This document shows, one piece after another, positions 36,889-50,518 of a stretch of DNA of 64,000 bases (its first letter is position 1; the number at the start of each line of letters is the position of its first letter). Made by a program: the position numbers and the translations under genes. Source of the DNA: Phalacrocorax aristotelis (Eukaryota > Chordata > Aves > Suliformes > Phalacrocoracidae); the NCBI RefSeq assembly GCF_949628215.1, contig NC_134278.1, positions 106,249,277 through 106,313,276 of the forward strand, read 5' to 3'. The notes below the pieces were generated by a model. That model searched no databases and was not told where the DNA came from. It was given only the letters and a program-made list of their open reading frames with translations.

Positions 36889-38254
36889 ACTATGTGTAGT
36901 TATGTGGTCCAGAAAAAGATGATTCACCTAGTGTTGTCCTTGCGGTCTGTCAGATTGAAGACCTGAATTCTTTGTGGTTAGCTGGGTTTTTTCATTAAAG
37001 TCATAGATCAGGGTCTTAACCACAAAATCCTCCTTATTGTAATGCAAAAATGAAAAAAAAAAAAAGGCAGGGATGCTGGACACTAAGAGGTCAAACAATA
37101 TTTTTATCCTGCATAATGAATGTGTTTCTTGCTCTGTTATTGATGGCGGCACTCCAAAACAACTCAGAAATGAAACAAAATTTCCACATTGGGGAGCAGA
37201 CTTTTCATAAGTCATACAATGTTCACAGTGCATGGCTAAACTTATGAGAAGCCTAGTAGGAAAAAAAATTTGCCAGGGAAAGTCCTAAGCTGGCCTGAGG
37301 CTTAATTGTCTGTGAGCCAGTAAGATTAACCCTGCTGCAGTTGAAGAAATCGTTTCTTCTCCAGACAAGTTTGTTCATCTGATCTGAGAGGCTTCTACAA
37401 CTCCAGGAACTTGTGTCAATTTTGGAGTCAGACAAATAATAGCTGAAGTCTGAAAATCTGGATGCTAGGTATGGGAGATTGCAGGCTGAGGGTGAACGTC
37501 TTCTGGAAAATGGCAAGTAGTATTTATTGGATGTTCCTTTGTACAGGAAGATGGCTTGCTGTGCAAGTATCTGAATTTCTAACATTCTGATGAATTTCTC
37601 ATGCTGGCTAATTTGCAGGTTAGTTGCATGTGCATGCTGATCAGGAAAGACTCTGGACCTGTTACTAAATTGTCCTTTTACATAAGCACAGTGTTTTATT
37701 TTATTTTTGTATTGAGGGATTTGTAGTGAGGTTATTTATCAGGTGTTTGTTTTGTTTTTAAAACATTTTGTATTTTTATTCCTAATATACTTAGCAAACG
37801 GGAACCAAGATTTTTGTAGAAATCAATGACTCAAAATACCCAAAGAGAAGTGAGGAAGGGTGTTACAGTTACAGCAATGTACAGAAAGCTGCTGTTGGAG
37901 CTATCAGCAGTGAATGTGATCCCTGCTTCTATTAATAGTCAATGAGGTTATCTTGCTTGAATCCTGCATTCTCTTGCTGGTGCCCATACTTGAAGATGTG
38001 CAACAAAGTCTAGAAAGTACTTCTATGATATGGACTGAAGTTAAATCTCCTTAGTGTGTCTCAAAAAACAAAGCAATAACCTGGTCACTATGCGTAGCTG
38101 CAGGCTGATAATGGAAGACAATTCAGATATTTTTCACTTACTGGCAAAAGAAGGAAAATATTCAGTGGCTAGACAGTGGTCTTGAGGCTGCTGGTAAGAA
38201 TTCAAACAACACAAAGGCTTAGGCAGGCAGCTATGTCATTATCTAATCTTAATC

Positions 38255-38260
38255 AATAAA
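38255..38260 (+). terminator. INTS7: Candidate poly(A) signal AATAAA for INTS7
   Basis: The first canonical AATAAA found downstream of the INTS7 stop, with a TGTCATTTAGTGTTG-like GU-rich element beyond it. Use would give a 3' UTR of about 3.1 kb. Confidence 0.35.
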
Positions 38261-41200
38261 ATATGCTGTCATTTAGTGTTGATAAATGCTTGGGTTGGGA
38301 AAGGGTGGAGATGATCAAATTAAGATGACTGGAGGTATTTATAATACATGCAGTTCTGCATTAAGCCAGTAGTAATTGGTGCTTAGGCTCTAGAATTTAA
38401 CCTGACTTCTCTGTGGATGATGTAGCCAGTGACTCTTGAAAGTACTTACTACTCACTTTGTTATGAACCTGTGCTCAGACATACCAGAAAGTCTCATTTC
38501 TAGATTCCTGGCTGATCTCTTGCTCCAGGTAATGTGGAACTCAACAAGGGGTACAGAAGGAATTTCCCCTGTCAAATTCTGCCTTCCTCTGGAGTTTAGA
38601 GTGTAATCTGCTGCTAAGGTCCTTTAAGTGTGTTTCATAAGCGATTCGCTGAAGCTGTACTCATTGTGGGTATTCATGGCATCTTCGACTTCCCTTTCTT
38701 CCCACTTTTGTTTCCTTGGATATGTGCTTATTCTACCTGAGGCCTGAAATGCCTCAGTTTAGCTAAGGCTTTGTATTTGATAGTGGATATATGAGTATCT
38801 TTGACTTAAATCCTCTGAAACTGTACAAGAATTGGACAGGTCTAGAAGCAAGTTCAGTGGTCCTTTACACATGTGTAAACTTTTAAAAATTACTTTCTTT
38901 AGTGATGTCACAACTTTAGTTAAAAACCCCAGTTATTGATGGAATTAATAGGATTTAAATGAATAATATTGCATTTCTAAAATATGTTTTTAATTATATT
39001 CAATGTGGGTGTGTACAGAGAAAGAGAGATCCCATACAACACAGTGTGGAAGCATCTTGCCTTCAAAGTAGCTGTATTTCTTTTCTGTCTTCTTTCTGCT
39101 GGCCTACAGTGCTTTGTTGTCTCCTTGGTCAGCATATTTATACACATGCCCTTTTAATTCTTAGCACCATCTTCTCAAAACAATCTTTTTTTTTTTTCTG
39201 GCAGTGCAGGTGTAGTCAGGTATCTGCATTGCGCAAAACAAGGGCGGGGGGAAGGAGGACAGATCAGGGGACTTAGGAGCCCTCCCAGCTCACAAAGCAA
39301 TTCTGAGCTGCTTAGGGCCCAAGAACTGGTAGTTCTCTCTGCTCGACTGCTGTAACCCAGCATCCAACACTATTGGAGCTGTTCTTCCTTCACCCATATA
39401 GGTGCCTCTAAGGACACAACCTTAGATGCTAAGCAAAAGGAGACTTACCCACTTGGCCTATTAACCTCCAAAGCAGAGAGAGTGATAGAGACAAAAGCAC
39501 TTCCTGAAAGCAAGGGGAAAAACAAGTGTTATACTGCTTTTCTTGCAAGATACATTATGCAGTGTTGCAGTTACCTTCTCCCCATGTGAATTTTTAAGCC
39601 AGGTGCTGTTTTGTTTCCAAGTAACACAAACCTATCTTAGTGGTGACCTTAGATAGCTCCTGAGTTCTTTGTACTCCAAGGGACGTGTCTCTGACAAACA
39701 GCAGCTGCTGAAACTCACTATTGAAATCACAGATTACATGTATGTTGGTGAGCAGTCATCCCAGTTGTTCTGCTCACTTCAGAATGTTGCTCTACTCTTC
39801 CGTCAGCATAGTGCTGAGAAATAGGAAGTATCATTTTGGTATTCTCATTTGCTTTTAGGATAAAGTCTTTATCTACCTCTTGCTTCCCTACCTCAAAGCA
39901 ATGCTGTATGTTAATGGAGTTTCCAGTTTGCTGCAGCCTCCTGATCCAAGGATCTTAGACAAGGTAAGGAAAGTGTTCAATGAATTTTGAAAGAAAAATC
40001 TTTCTCAGGCTAGAAAGAGCCAGTGGCAATGTCTTAAACTCTTTAGTCTACTGGACACTTACCTATAGTAAAAATCTGATTTTTCTTTCTGTCAGTGCTG
40101 AACCAGTGACCCAATAGAGCAGTCGTGGAGATACTGCAGCTCTTCTATTGTGTAGAAATAAAACAGGCCATAGCCACATCACAGTCCTAAAAATAATCCC
40201 TTTTTTTTTTCTTTTTCCAGTGAATAGAGTGTCTTACATTCACATTTCCTCAAATTTGAGTTTGAGGTTTTCAAGAAGCCTTCTAAAACTCTTGATTAAT
40301 AAAAGCAATTGTTTGGAGGTTTTCTATGGGTACCAGTGGTGACAACAAAGCTCCAAAGACAACAAAATAACACTTGTGTGAGTTGACTGCTTTAAAATAC
40401 CTTTGCTCAACAGTGTAGGTATGTGACTTGCTGGCAGTCCATCTTATAGATCCCTTCCCTGCTTACTAGAAGTACTAAATTTAGGAATGCAGTGAACTTG
40501 AAATGAATAGCTGTCCATGCTTAACATACAGCTTCTAACTATAGGGCAAAAATGACAAGTAGCAGTTGTACTAGAAGTGACTCTCTGTGATAAACAAACT
40601 GAATGTTCTGTGAATGGAAGGACTCTGACAAAGATGATGGGTACAGTATCATGCTTCACTTAACACAGTTTAGATGTGTGGTGCTGCTGAAGGGCTCGCA
40701 CTCTACTGCTTATTCCTGCCTCCATCTTTGCATCACATCACAAGTTTACCCAGTTAAAGCAATTTCATTTTGCTAGGTTTTATTCAGCTGAATCAGCAGG
40801 TTTGTCTTGGCTGACTGGGCAGCAACTTGACCAACAGAGCCAGTACAAGGAAAGGTGCTGGGGAAGAGGTGTGGTGTACCCTAGGAGTGACAATCAACTG
40901 TTGGACTGGCTGACCATGTTTCTGTGGTGTATGTCTGTATTTAGCACAAGTCTGGAGGGAACAATCTGTTCACATGCATCTGAACTATGGCATTTCTGCA
41001 TGGCCTGTTTGAGAGGGCAGAGATCACTTCAGTAGTTACCAGCCAGCTGTCTGGCCTTCCCAGCTGCTGTGAGTCGCCACCCACAAGTGAGGCAGCAGAA
41101 AGGAAGAAATGCCCTTGTGGAGCAGTGGATGAGGCCAAGCCTGCAGTGAGTTGTCAGTCTGCTCTGGAGTGGGTGAGGTGTGCTTGAGTATGTCCTTATC

Positions 41201-42719
41201 TGCCAGCAATATGTATGGGTAGTAGTTCACAGTTGTGAGCAATGATGTCTGATTTGCCTTGTTTAAAAATCCTAAGTGTGTGGATGTTGTGGTTCTAATT
41301 TCACATTATTTTTTAGTCATACTGCTGTTGTTCCTACATGAACTCTTTGAAATTTTGGCTAAAGCCAAGCTTTTACCATTTGATCTTAAATCCACTGGTA
41401 CTAGTTTCATGGGTAAATATTCGCAGAAATTGGTCTGTGCAAATGACAGTGTTCAAACTAGATCATTGTCCACTGAGTAAAGTGGAAAAGCAACATGGAT
41501 GGAGACCTCTTGGAGCTAGTCACCCACCTCAGACAGATAGGAAATTCCAGGAGTTGTAATAATTCACAAAAAATGTTGTCTGACCTCTTTAGAAGGTCTC
41601 TTTCCCTCACTTAATGAGGGAGGAGCAAAAACTATTGTAATTAATTAAGCTAATTGTTGTAACTCATTTAGTGAAGCTGTCACTGACATGTTTTTTCCTA
41701 AGCAGTGTGACTTGATCCTGCCTGCAATGTACAAACGCTGATTGTTTCTTTTCTGTGTCTCTACATGTTACCAGTAAAGAATTGATGTGCACTTCCATCC
41801 TTGCAGAGGAAAAGATTTACCCGACAGTCTTTTGTGTCCTGTGAGAGAGAGGCAGAACCTTCCTTGTTTCGCCTGTTGTAAGGGTTTGCGTGTTAGCGTG
41901 GATAAAGTCTTTGTGAGCTGGGTAGTAATTTCTGAGAGGATTAATTCTGAGTGCATCTGGGAGTACATCCCACATGATGGATCCCCTAGATAGATTTGTA
42001 TTTCTGTTAGCCTGTATACACTAGGTTAAGAACAAAAATATACTCTGATTTTTATTTTTGGGGGAAGTGGGGCGATACAGGTGAAACGTAAAGATAGCTT
42101 GAAGGCTGTAGGTTTAACTGTCTTCCTGATATTTTGGCCTGACCCTAAGAAAAGCACCTAGCTATTGTATGTTGGCTTTCCCATTTAAACAGAAACCAAA
42201 ACAAACCCCTAATTCCTTATGATTTATTCAGAGTTTTAGAAATTAATTGGTGCTATGGAAGTACAAAATAGCATACTGTTGTTTTGTGAAGGGATATTTT
42301 TTCTTTTTGTATTGGAAAAAGGAGGTCCCAACCCATGACTATTAGGTGTGTTGCAATACCTACAGTAGTTCAACTTTGCAAGATAACAAAACCAGTGCAG
42401 AACTTGCATGGCAATAATGCTTTTGAAAAAAACTATTTTAACATGCCATGCTGATGAATCAATTTCTTTCTCCCTCTTTCTTTCTTTTTATGAAAAATTT
42501 TCTCAACAAAAACAGTGGTGCAGACCAGGTACTCATGTCCAGGTCTGTCCTTTAATGATAGGAGTGTACTAAATAGCAGATGGGAATGTTGATGACTCAC
42601 TGAATATGTTTATGTGTGTATGTAAACACTACCTCACCAGAAAACAGCTTACCCAGAGGGATATGGTAACTTAAAATTTGTTTCAGTAAAGCCCATTCTG
42701 TAGTATAAACATAGTGAGC

Positions 42720-43140
42720 TCTTGCTGTGACAAGGCAGATGGGAGAGCCCTCTGTGATGCCTGCCTAATCACCTGAAACGTGCCTTTCTGCTTCTCTTGG
42801 GCTTTATGCTTTCTGGGCACTGCCCTTATCATCATGGCTAATAACAGCATTTACAGGCTAATAATCTACTGCCAAGTCAGCCATGGTTTACCTGTGATGA
42901 ATGTAGTTTTTTCTGATTCATGAGGTCTTACTTACGTTTGACCACTTATCTTCTGCTGGTGGAGATGAGAATGTTCTCTGATATAAAAAGCTGCTGGGAG
43001 CTTGACAACCTCTTCCTGCTGTTAATCTTAGACCGCTTCTAGCAGCTCCAAGGCAGCCCAGGGAGAATTTGGCCTTGGCCACCTCAAATATTCTGCTCTG
43101 CAACCTGAATAAAGTTAAAAAACGCTGGTTTTAATCTCTC
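42720..43140 (+). mobile_element. Possible solo-LTR-like or promoter-like segment
   Basis: TATAAAAA at 42982 is followed 126 bp later by AATAAA at 43108 in GC-richer sequence. That is the spacing of a retroviral-type LTR (TATA, short R, poly(A) signal). I did not find convincing TG/CA ends or a target-site duplication, so this may be coincidence or an unannotated non-coding exon. Confidence 0.22.
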
Positions 43141-43253
43141 AAGCTTTTACTTTCAGCTGCATCTCCATAATCATGATAGCCATAAATCATGTTTTGCATA
43201 ATTCCATTCCTCATTTTTATTTTCAGTACTTGACTTCAGGAAGCGTGGCTTTC

Positions 43254-43310
43254 AAAAAAAAAAAAAAACAACCACAAAAACACGAAAAACCCCACAAACA
43301 AAAAAAACAC
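43254..43310 (+). repeat. A/C-only low-complexity tract
   Basis: Poly-A followed by ACAACCACAAAAACAC-type sequence, the complement of the G/T tracts seen elsewhere in the window. Confidence 0.8.
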
Positions 43311-46300
43311 AAGACAATTCAGTTAGCTTTGATTTGGCCTTCAGATGTCCAGTCTTACTGGGCTGTGCCTGACATTTGGCCATTCAAGGAGTAAAGGGAC
43401 AGCAGATTAGGAAATTAAGTTTTACAAGCCAAGTGTCTTCCACTCAAACCTGTAGAAAAAGAAGCAGGGGTGGGAGGTGGGGAGCATTTGTGAAAGTGAG
43501 AATTGCAAGTTGACAAAAGTTGATTGCAAGTTAACAATTTAAAAATGTGTCACTGTAACTATCACCTGTTTTATTTCCTCATCTCCACCTTTTGGAAGAG
43601 AAAAAAACCTAGAACTCTGCATGTAGAAATGATTGTAACTAATAAGTTACGTAATCAGTAAACCAGAGTTTTGAAATATTGAGATCACTGGTAATAAAAG
43701 GATAACTCATTTTGTTCTTTACCTTCAAGGAAAGATTCTGACCAGTTTTCTAAAGAAGCTACAGATCCTCGGTTAGTCATAGCAGTCAAACTGTTTGAGC
43801 TGATTCCTCAGTACCTGTTCTTAGTACTAGTGGTGTTGGTAATGAGAAATTGATGGTGAAATCACAGAGCAGAGATGGAAATGGCCTTGTCCAGCAAGAG
43901 ACCAGCAATCTACAGCTGTGCTGCCTGAGAGGTAACTTGTTTGCCAGTGATTCGGTTACTAAACAGTCTAGATAGATTCACAAGCCATTCACAGGAATCA
44001 AATTTCTAAACAGAATGTAGACAAAGCTTCCTTCAGCATAGGACAAATCCTATTAATGCTGTAGGAGGGTTGACACAGGATCTCTGCTGTAGTTCTGTAC
44101 TGGGATGCTGTTAAAATGAGGTACATAATTCATGCTCAGCAGGGGCAGTCGAGACCATGACTCATTTGTGCTGCTCTAAAATATTAAAACTTCCAGGCCA
44201 CTTCAATTACAAGCCTGGCAGTACATACAACCTGATACAGTGAAATATTTACCTGTCTTATCCAGACAATGGCAAAGAATCCAGTCACTGCAAAGAATGC
44301 TACTTGTGGTTAATAATGTCATTATTTCATTTATTTCTTTAGTTATTTTGGCTGCCTAGGAGTAGGAGGAGCTACATTTGAGTGGGCATTCCACTTAGTA
44401 AAGTATGTTGGAGAAGCATGAAAGCTTTGTACCTTTTCTTGAAGAATTTCAGTCTTTAAAGTATTTGTGCATGTGTAAGCAACTGTTACTCTAAAGGGGG
44501 GGTGGAAGATAAGAGAAACTGGACAAATTTATACTTCTGAAATACCAAAGATTAAAGGTGAATTCTGAAAGCTAATTTGAAAGAGATCTTGAGGTATTTG
44601 ATTTTCTGGGGTAGGGGGAGATGTTAACAGTGCATTTAATACACTAAAACAGTATATGTTAAGTAATGAAACTCTACTGATTAAAGACTAAATTAAGTGT
44701 ACTTTATGATCAAGTCTATTGTAATAATTAATACTTTTGAATTTCTGAAACTAGAATCTTGTTCATAAGCATCCTTTTTAATCTTGTTGGTAGCAATAGC
44801 TGGAATTTACGTGCTCCTGTGCTTGTTTGTGTGTTGTTATTTAATGGCCAATCCAATAGCTTTGTACCACAAATTCAAAATTAGATTTTTTTGCATTTAT
44901 GTAGGCAGCACTGAACTCTGCAGGCAACAGATGTACTTAGGAGTGGACTTAGCCTGGAACTAGATGCATGCAAATGGCGCTCTCTGTGAAACTCTATACT
45001 GGACTGAAAAATCTGAGTATTCCAGCTCACGTTTCCCTGCATAATGAAGTCACTGACTAGTATGATCAGATTATATAAAAGTCATCTTTGGCTCATATAT
45101 ATAATATCTAGGTTCACATGAACTGTTTTTAATCACTAATTCATATTATTTTTCTTGCATGATGAAAGGATATAACTGAATGTACATTTGTGTATATAGT
45201 GATGACCTTTGTAGAAACCCTGAAGGATTTTTATAACAGTTCAACTGAAATTCAGTGTGAATCAGATCAGCTGTTACAGGCTTGGTAGGATCCCAGCAAC
45301 ATAGCTCACAAGATGAAGAGCATTGTGAACGAGGGCACAGAGACCTAGAAAGAAATGGTTAATTAAGTAGAGATTCTACTGAAAAGCAGTGGTAATATTT
45401 GAAAAATACAGGCTTTCAACTAAAATAGCAAATGTATAGGTTTTTCTGTGGCACTCAACACTTTCCTATCAGAACAGAATATTAATCCATTGTATTTTGT
45501 AAGGATATTTCATTTGTCATCTGTTTTTAAAGATAGTCACCAGACAGTGAGGCTTTGGCAGCTGCTTATATCTGGACTACAGGATTGCAAGACTCAAGTT
45601 GCAAGTCAATGTTTTTGTCTCTGTTTCAATCATGAAGTCAAGTAGTGGTGTTCTCTACGGCCTCTGGTAAATACTGGTGAAGAATAACTGCTTCTGGGTG
45701 TGTTGGTTAGAGTAGTGATTTGCCAATCTTCCTGACTTCCTGCAGTGGTTTAGGCTTCTCCAGAGGGTATTATGTAGTATATTCAAGCGATCTTATGTAA
45801 ACACTTCAACTTTTTTCCCTACAATCTATTGCCTTCATTCTTCAAAATCACAGGTGGATTTCTACTTAACTGTATCTTTATCCAGCTGCTACCTTGCACC
45901 TTTTCAGCCATCTCCTCAAGATGTAATCCATAGCTTCTAACAGGTCATCCTGTACAACAGTGTTTTGCACCTAGTCCTTCCAAATATACCTAGTGATTCT
46001 TTTTGTCATTCCCTTAAGTTATATTTGCAAAAGTTGTGATACTTAGAAATTTGTCAGAGAAGGAAGAGCAGAGGGAGCTAGGAAGTAACATCCATGTGTG
46101 TGGTGGAGTCACCTTTGTTGCTTTACTATGAGCAACAGCATCTGCCAGACCAGGCTGAGTTAGGGCTGTTCTCTTCCATGCTCACACTTCACTAGGAAAA
46201 TGTAATGGCCAGGAGCAAGTGTTAAGGTGGTTGGCAGTATAATGAATAGCAGAGATGCAAGTACATTTCCTCACCTGGAATGTGAGCCTTTCTGCTATAG

Positions 46301-46420
46301 ATTGGGACATGCATACCTTATGCTTGCTTGCAGCCCTAGCTTCTGCCTCTGACATCTATCAGAGTAGAGCCCAAGGAATGATTTTTGTGGCCTCATCTAA
46401 TGACTGCTGTTGCTTTTGCA

Positions 46421-46468
46421 TTGGTTTGTTTTTGTTGGGGTTTGTTTGTTGTGTTTGGTTTTTTTTTA
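46421..46468 (+). repeat. G/T-only low-complexity tract (intergenic)
   Basis: GGTTTG and TTTTGTTGGGG units. Confidence 0.75.
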
Positions 46469-49400
46469 ATGTGTGCCTCATCCTTAGGGGTATGATCACT
46501 ATCTAAGGTATGTAACAACTCCTGTATTACCTCTGCTTTGAGACAGAAGTTGCCAAAATAAGAGCGTGTGTTACAGGGAGTGGAATGTGCAATACAATTT
46601 GCAGTACTCCAAATTACCTGCCTCCACCCCAGCTTGAGACTGCAATAGCTGATGTGGGACTAGAAGGTGTCAAGCCTCTACTTCCACTCCTCCCTGCCTT
46701 CAGGAAAAGAAACAGTTTAGCGCTGGGCATGGTAGATCTTCCTGCAGATTCCTGTGTCTAAGTCATTGCTCTAGCTAGGGTTGTTCCCTACTAGGCTGTC
46801 AGCTGGTAATCTCAGGCACCAAGATAGTCTAGAATTAAAGTACCACCCCATAGTATGTCCTGTTTCTTCACCACTCAAGCTTGAGAATCCTAACTAACAA
46901 GCTGTAACAAATACAATCTGTTCTTCAATTTCTGGATTTTATTTTTGTGTTCATCTTCAGTAGCTTTGCTTTAATAAGGGTCTGACTCCAGTCATCACTG
47001 AGTATTAACAATGGAAAAAAGGATGCTAGGCAGGTTTCAGGAGGCAAGCATCCCCTGGAATACACAAGTACAGAGGGAAAGACATGGAATAGTAGGCTAA
47101 ATACCTAAGCCTACACTTTGCTGTGTCTAGCTATTTCTCCAGCATATTACTGGTTTGATCCTTACTTACAGTTTGCCAATCAAGACCCATTTTATGACAA
47201 GATAACTTTTTACTTACATTTTTCATATTCTTGCTCTGACTGGAACTTTCTGCTTCTCTTTCAGTTTTTGGCCTAAAAGGTTTGAATTAATGTCTTCTCT
47301 TTAGACAGATGCTGCCGTTTAGAAATCTTATCTAAAAGACATGCAACTAAATCTTGACCTCAATTAAGTCAGTACAAAGTTCTCACAGCTTAGTGTGATA
47401 AGCAGTTATGGTTCTATGATACTGAATTTGCTGTGATGTATCATTTTACCACTCAGCATTAACACAAGGCATATCTTGTTTAATAATTTTTCAGAACCTC
47501 AGCACACTAGCCTGTTTCCTCTTGTCCTCCCTTCCCCCCCCAAAAAAATCTAATTATAGTGGCTTTCACTGCTGTCAGTCTTGACAGTTATTAGTGGAAG
47601 CAAGTGGAAAGACCCAAGTGATAAATGAAATCTGTTTTTTGGTATAAATCTCACAACTTCATTTAACTACCATTTTTTTAACCCTCAAAGCTGGGGACAC
47701 ATCCCCATCTGAACAACATGGTGAGTGTCCTGGGGTAAGTATGCTGCAGGTCCTATGTCCTACTCAAATATGCTGTCAGACCAGGTTGTGCTTTTCTGCC
47801 TCCGCCTGCTCTGGGCTCTTTTCGCCCCAGCTGCCATTTGAACTCTTGGGGCTATAGAGTGCTAAGAGGTGAAAGCTGGGACCTTAGTGAAACTGTTGCA
47901 TTAGAGACAGTGTGAGGCACTAGGCGCAAAAGACTGGTAGGTTGGATCAGCCCACAGCCTGGGCCAAGTGGGATCAACAAGGGGGGGGTGTGTGTCCAGA
48001 GGAGCTCAGTGGAACTGGGGCTGTTGAGGCCAGACTATTCATATGGGGGGAAAAGAGATAATAGTTTAGTAGATGTGTGCAAGGGTTTTTTCTTTTCCCC
48101 TTGCATCACTTCTGTGTAGTAAAGGGAATTTCTGTTGTGTTTTTATGTTCTTTAATATTTTTTTTTCCTAAAGACATAGCAGATTAATAAATCTAAGCAA
48201 AAGTAGCATTACAGTTGTGTGTTGATCATTTTGAAACCTTAGTTTTGTTTTCTTCTGCCTTTTCATTATGAGACTTACGCTGAGCAAATCAAGCTATGTA
48301 ATCCCTCGTGGTCTGGCTGGATTCATCGATGCCATTAGGATTGCTTTTTCTTAGCCACAGTTAACAATGGTGTAATGGCTTTTATAACATTTTATTAAGT
48401 TGAAATATAACAATAGCACTAATGATAAACAATTGTGGTATTTTAGGAAGAACAATTTCCAGCGCTTACTGCACTTGGCCAAGCTGTGGAGCTTTTGGGC
48501 AGCACTTGACTCTGTGGTGTGAAAACATGGAGTACTTGTCCCTTACAGAAGTGTTTGTGCTGTGGCACAGACTTAAAGCAACTGGTCTTGGACGTCTGTG
48601 GTAAGAAGTCATCTTTCTAGACTAAAATTCCTCTTTGACTGATGATGACTGTTGCTTAAGTCTTTGCTGCTGGCTAGTATAAATCAGGATAAAGTGGCCT
48701 AGCTTGGATTTGCTGTGGGGAGGATGGGAAGGGGCCTTCTTGCTGATGCCAGTCATATGATGTGGTAGTTGTAATGCAGCCTCCTCCCTTCCTCTCCCTC
48801 TGATGCATGTTGGGACTGTCCCTGGCTTAGGATGATGAACTTAATGTGAAACTACAACTAAGATATATAAGGAATTCAGCTCCTCCTATGTCTTCAACTC
48901 TGGAGAGAGAAAAAAGCAGGCTACCTTTTGATGTCTAATAGTGTTATCTAACTTAATTAATGATTACTGATTAACCAACACCAACAGTAGCTTTAACTGA
49001 ACTTTTCCCACGGATATGATTAATTGTCTGTTAATAGCAGACAACAACATTCCACTACATTCAGCAGAGACACAGCAGTATTGTTTTTCAGCCATGAGAC
49101 AAGCAGGTAGTGAGACTGCAGAGGATGTGGGTGAATGTAGCTTAAATGCAAATTATGATGTGACTTCTCCTGGATTTCTCAGTATTGGGCTATTTCTTCA
49201 GTCAGCTTCAGCTTGCGCAAAAACTGCGTAACTAGCTTGCAGCATGGACATATTCATCATTACCTTCTTTCGGTAACCAAGTTAAACATAGTCTTGAGGA
49301 AGGTAAGCAAGAGTTGCAAAGCTGTGTGTGGCATCGTAAGTCAAGAAGGTTGCATGCTGTGCTAAACTGGGGGAGGGAAGATGAAGCACTTTTTTTTTTT

Positions 49401-50365
49401 TTTTCTAATAGACCTCAGTCCTGATCAAATTTCAGTGAAGGTATACCTACTTCCTAGAAATGCTCAGTGGACCTTGGATCAGACCAGACTAGTTTGCCCC
49501 AGGTTCTTCAGTCAGCTCAAATGGGATAGATCTTTGCACTTTGCACAGTGCTGTTTGAAGTTGCTGGAATTCAGCACTTGGACAAATAAACTCCCCCACA
49601 AAGGTGGCTGTCATTCTTACATTGGACTGTTTACTTCCTTTTTAAACTAGAAAACAAACCACTGTTCTGAAACATCAATATTAATTTTAGCTTATAACGG
49701 TATAGGATCCAACAAGCATAAGAAGGATAGTCTGAATACTGCTTTAGTTTTATAAGAAGCTATTCACTAGGCATTTAAGTGTGAGAATCATCTTAGTAAC
49801 AGCGATAAGTTTTATTTAGTTCTCTCATATTTGCAGTTTGATCTACAAACATTGACTGGATGTTGATAAGAGTTTACCAAAATCCAAGTCAGTCAGTCTG
49901 GTAAATGTTGACTTGAAATGAACTTGAACAAGTCTGAAGAAAAAAAGGAGCTTCATCTGATGGCTGGTGTCACCCTATGTGATCTTTATGGTCAGGACCA
50001 TGCAGTTTAGTGCTTAGTTTGCCACTACAGATAGAGAAAAATATCCTTTTTTTTTTTTTTAAACGGCTAATTGCAAAACAGTGTGATAGCCAGAAAACGT
50101 GAGGAGTCCCATCTGCCTAAAGATAGGTTGGCTTCATGTCTGTATTTGTACCATGTTTCCATATGCAAGCTTTTGGGCTTATAAAAATCTTGCAAAGTGC
50201 AAGCTAATATATAATCAGCATGTCGTCATTGCCTGAAGTAATATGATTCTGTAGATATGATTGAACTATATCAACTTGTCATGGATAAAAGATTTCATAA
50301 CCAAGCTAACACAGAGATTAAAGATTCAGTAAGTAGTTGGAATAACTCTAGAGCTCCTTTCTTTC

Positions 50366-50518
50366 AAAAAAAAAAAAAAGCACAAAAAACCCAACCCTAC
50401 CAAAAAGATAAAAAACCACCCAAAAACCAAACAACCCCCAAACACCAAACACCCATAAAAACCAACCAAACAAAACACAAAAAAATGCATCACAGACAAA
50501 AAAACAATCCTAAACAAG
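50366..50518 (+). repeat. Longest A/C-rich low-complexity tract (about 150 bp)
   Basis: A 13-base poly-A runs into AAACCAAAC and CCACCC units with almost no G or T. Its apparent open frame is compositional only. Confidence 0.85.

Larger units (their letters stand above)
35179..38260 (+). other. INTS7: INTS7 3' UTR and downstream flank
   Basis: No further coding signal. Candidate polyadenylation signals are ATTAAA at 36701-36706 and AATAAA at 38255-38260. The latter is followed by a TGT-rich stretch. I cannot tell which is used. Confidence 0.55.
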
